A stretch of 7,447 bases of DNA from Bacillota bacterium (GTDB lineage Bacteria; Bacillota; Bacilli; Bacillales_B; DSM-18226), in the NCBI GenBank assembly GCA_030705665.1, contig JAUZQA010000200.1:1-7447 (forward strand), in the 5' to 3' direction. Position numbers and translations under genes: made by a program. Shown here piece after piece: positions 6,832-7,447 of this stretch. Under the pieces are notes generated by a model. The model had not been told where the DNA came from. It ran no database searches and saw only the letters and a list, made by a program, of their open reading frames with translations. How positions within the stretch are numbered: position 1 is the first letter of the stretch; each line of letters starts with the position of its first letter.

Positions 6832-7230
6832 GTGTCAGTTCAAATTGAAACGATCTATTATTTAGAGAATCCTGAAGATGGAGTCAAAAGATGGGTTACG
6901 GAATCACAAATAAAATATGAAAATATTATAAAAGATGTCTTTGGTGTTGCTCTCGTGAGTGACCTTCCGATTATGATTCAGTATAATAAAAAATTTCAAG
7001 AATCCATCTGCGATGCAAACCATGTCACCACCAATCAAATTAGCCTGAATATGATTTTTCGTATTGCTTCAAAAAATGATTTACTTGAATATAAGAAAGA
7101 GTACTTAGCAGATAAAAGCGGTGAGGCAGAAATCATCCCCCCTCCCTTTGATGCCATTATCAAGTTAAATGAAGGAATCTTTAAATGGAGTCAAAATAAT
7201 TCTACTTACATTCAGGTTAAAACAAATTAA
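6832..7230 (+). CDS. Protein of unknown function (132 residues), divergent from rocA
   Basis: I do not recognise this protein. The start chosen is GTG at 6832, behind GAAAGG (6816-6821) with a 10-nt spacer. The next in-frame candidate upstream, ATG at 6814, has no ribosome binding site, and the longer open frame runs antisense into the rocA start. The product looks soluble, with no signal peptide or membrane span. It alternates hydrophobic strands and charged helices: IETIYYLENPED at the N-terminus, VFGVALVSDLPIMIQY in the first half, a Lys/Glu-rich stretch (KNDLLEYKKEYLADKSGE) and a final IFKWSQNNSTYIQV. No catalytic motif is evident, and a small alpha/beta binding domain is possible. It shares an intergenic region with the sigma-54 promoter of rocA and ends in its own terminator, so it is a single-gene transcript. 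Whether it is tied to roc regulation cannot be told from the sequence. Confidence 0.75.
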   Translation: MSVQIETIYYLENPEDGVKRWVTESQIKYENIIKDVFGVALVSDLPIMIQYNKKFQESICDANHVTTNQISLNMIFRIASKNDLLEYKKEYLADKSGEAEIIPPPFDAIIKLNEGIFKWSQNNSTYIQVKTN

Positions 7231-7272
7231 TTATCAAATGACCTTCTTTCCAATAAAGCGAATTAACCTTTC

Positions 7273-7299
7273 AACCTTCTCTTACTCGAAGGTTTTTTT
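7273..7299 (+). terminator. Intrinsic terminator after the 132-residue protein gene
   Basis: AACCTTC (7273-7279) and GAAGGTT (7288-7294) form a perfect 7-bp stem with an 8-nt loop, followed at once by a T run to 7299. It lies about 45 nt after the stop codon. There is no A run on the left side, so it works for the plus strand only. Confidence 0.85.
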
Positions 7300-7371
7300 A
7301 TTCTAGAATAATATTAGTAATTCAAAACGATTGTCACAAATTGTTATGAAAAGAATATTGGATAAATTTTA

Positions 7372-7400
7372 TTTTTCAAAAATATTGATTTTTTTCAAAA
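7372..7400 (+). repeat. Direct repeat TTTTTCAAAA overlapping the right-hand promoter
   Basis: Two identical 10-bp copies at 7372-7381 and 7391-7400 are offset by 19 bp, just under two helical turns. One lies before the -35 box and the other in the spacer. This could be an operator pair, but low-complexity AT-rich DNA gives such matches by chance. Confidence 0.35.
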
Positions 7401-7413
7401 TACATTATATGAT
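7385..7413 (+). promoter_or_regulatory. Sigma-A-type promoter pointing out of the window
   Basis: TTGATT at 7385-7390 and TATGAT at 7408-7413 are separated by exactly 17 nt, in very AT-rich DNA downstream of a terminator. Transcription would start near 7420 and leave the window to the right, so a plus-strand gene probably begins just beyond 7447. Two direct copies of TTTTTCAAAA, at 7372-7381 and 7391-7400, lie just upstream of and within the spacer. Confidence 0.55.
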
Positions 7414-7447
7414 ATATCTCGTTGTTGATAAATTTCGACAAAATTCG

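Noticed and set aside
7240..7262. Catabolite-repression (cre) site near AAAGCGAATT
   Set aside because: Several conserved outer positions of the consensus are missing.

Overview
The window looks like ordinary chromosomal DNA of a Bacillaceae bacterium (Bacillus-like, low to moderate G+C). Signs of this are strong Shine-Dalgarno sequences of the AGGAGG or GGGG type, TTG and GTG start codons, AT-rich intergenic DNA, and ornithine and pyrroline-5-carboxylate enzymes that closely resemble RocD and RocA of Bacillus subtilis. I see no mobile element, CRISPR array, tRNA or rRNA. No stretch longer than 300 bases lacks a gene.

Left part (1-2010). The first codons of a minus-strand gene lie at the very edge. 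Just upstream of it on the same strand is nnr, a two-domain NAD(P)H-hydrate epimerase/dehydratase that repairs damaged nicotinamide cofactors. A 60-residue protein of unknown function is encoded divergently from nnr. It converges on a minus-strand metal-dependent amidohydrolase of the YtcJ-like (Amidohydro_3) family. A perfect 9-bp inverted repeat sits between these two convergent genes.

Central and right part (2008-6604). Three minus-strand genes follow each other in transcription order: rocA, rocD and the amidohydrolase. RocD (ornithine aminotransferase) makes glutamate-5-semialdehyde, which cyclises to pyrroline-5-carboxylate. RocA oxidises it to glutamate, so the pair is the end of the arginine/ornithine degradation route. 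A clear sigma-54 (SigL) -24/-12 promoter lies just upstream of rocA. A long hairpin, fully paired only in the rocA-rocD transcript, fills most of the 68-nt space between the two genes. The amidohydrolase has its own extended -10 box and probably a separate transcript.

Right end (6605-7447). A divergent 132-residue protein of unknown function ends in a good intrinsic terminator. It is followed by AT-rich DNA holding a strong sigma-A-type promoter that points out of the window. Several start codons matter here: the longest open frames of rocA, rocD, the amidohydrolase and both small plus-strand genes are too long at the N-terminus. The starts given below are set by ribosome binding sites. The most interesting items are regulatory (the sigma-54 promoter and the rocA-rocD hairpin) and the two unrecognised small proteins; I found no convincing new biological system.
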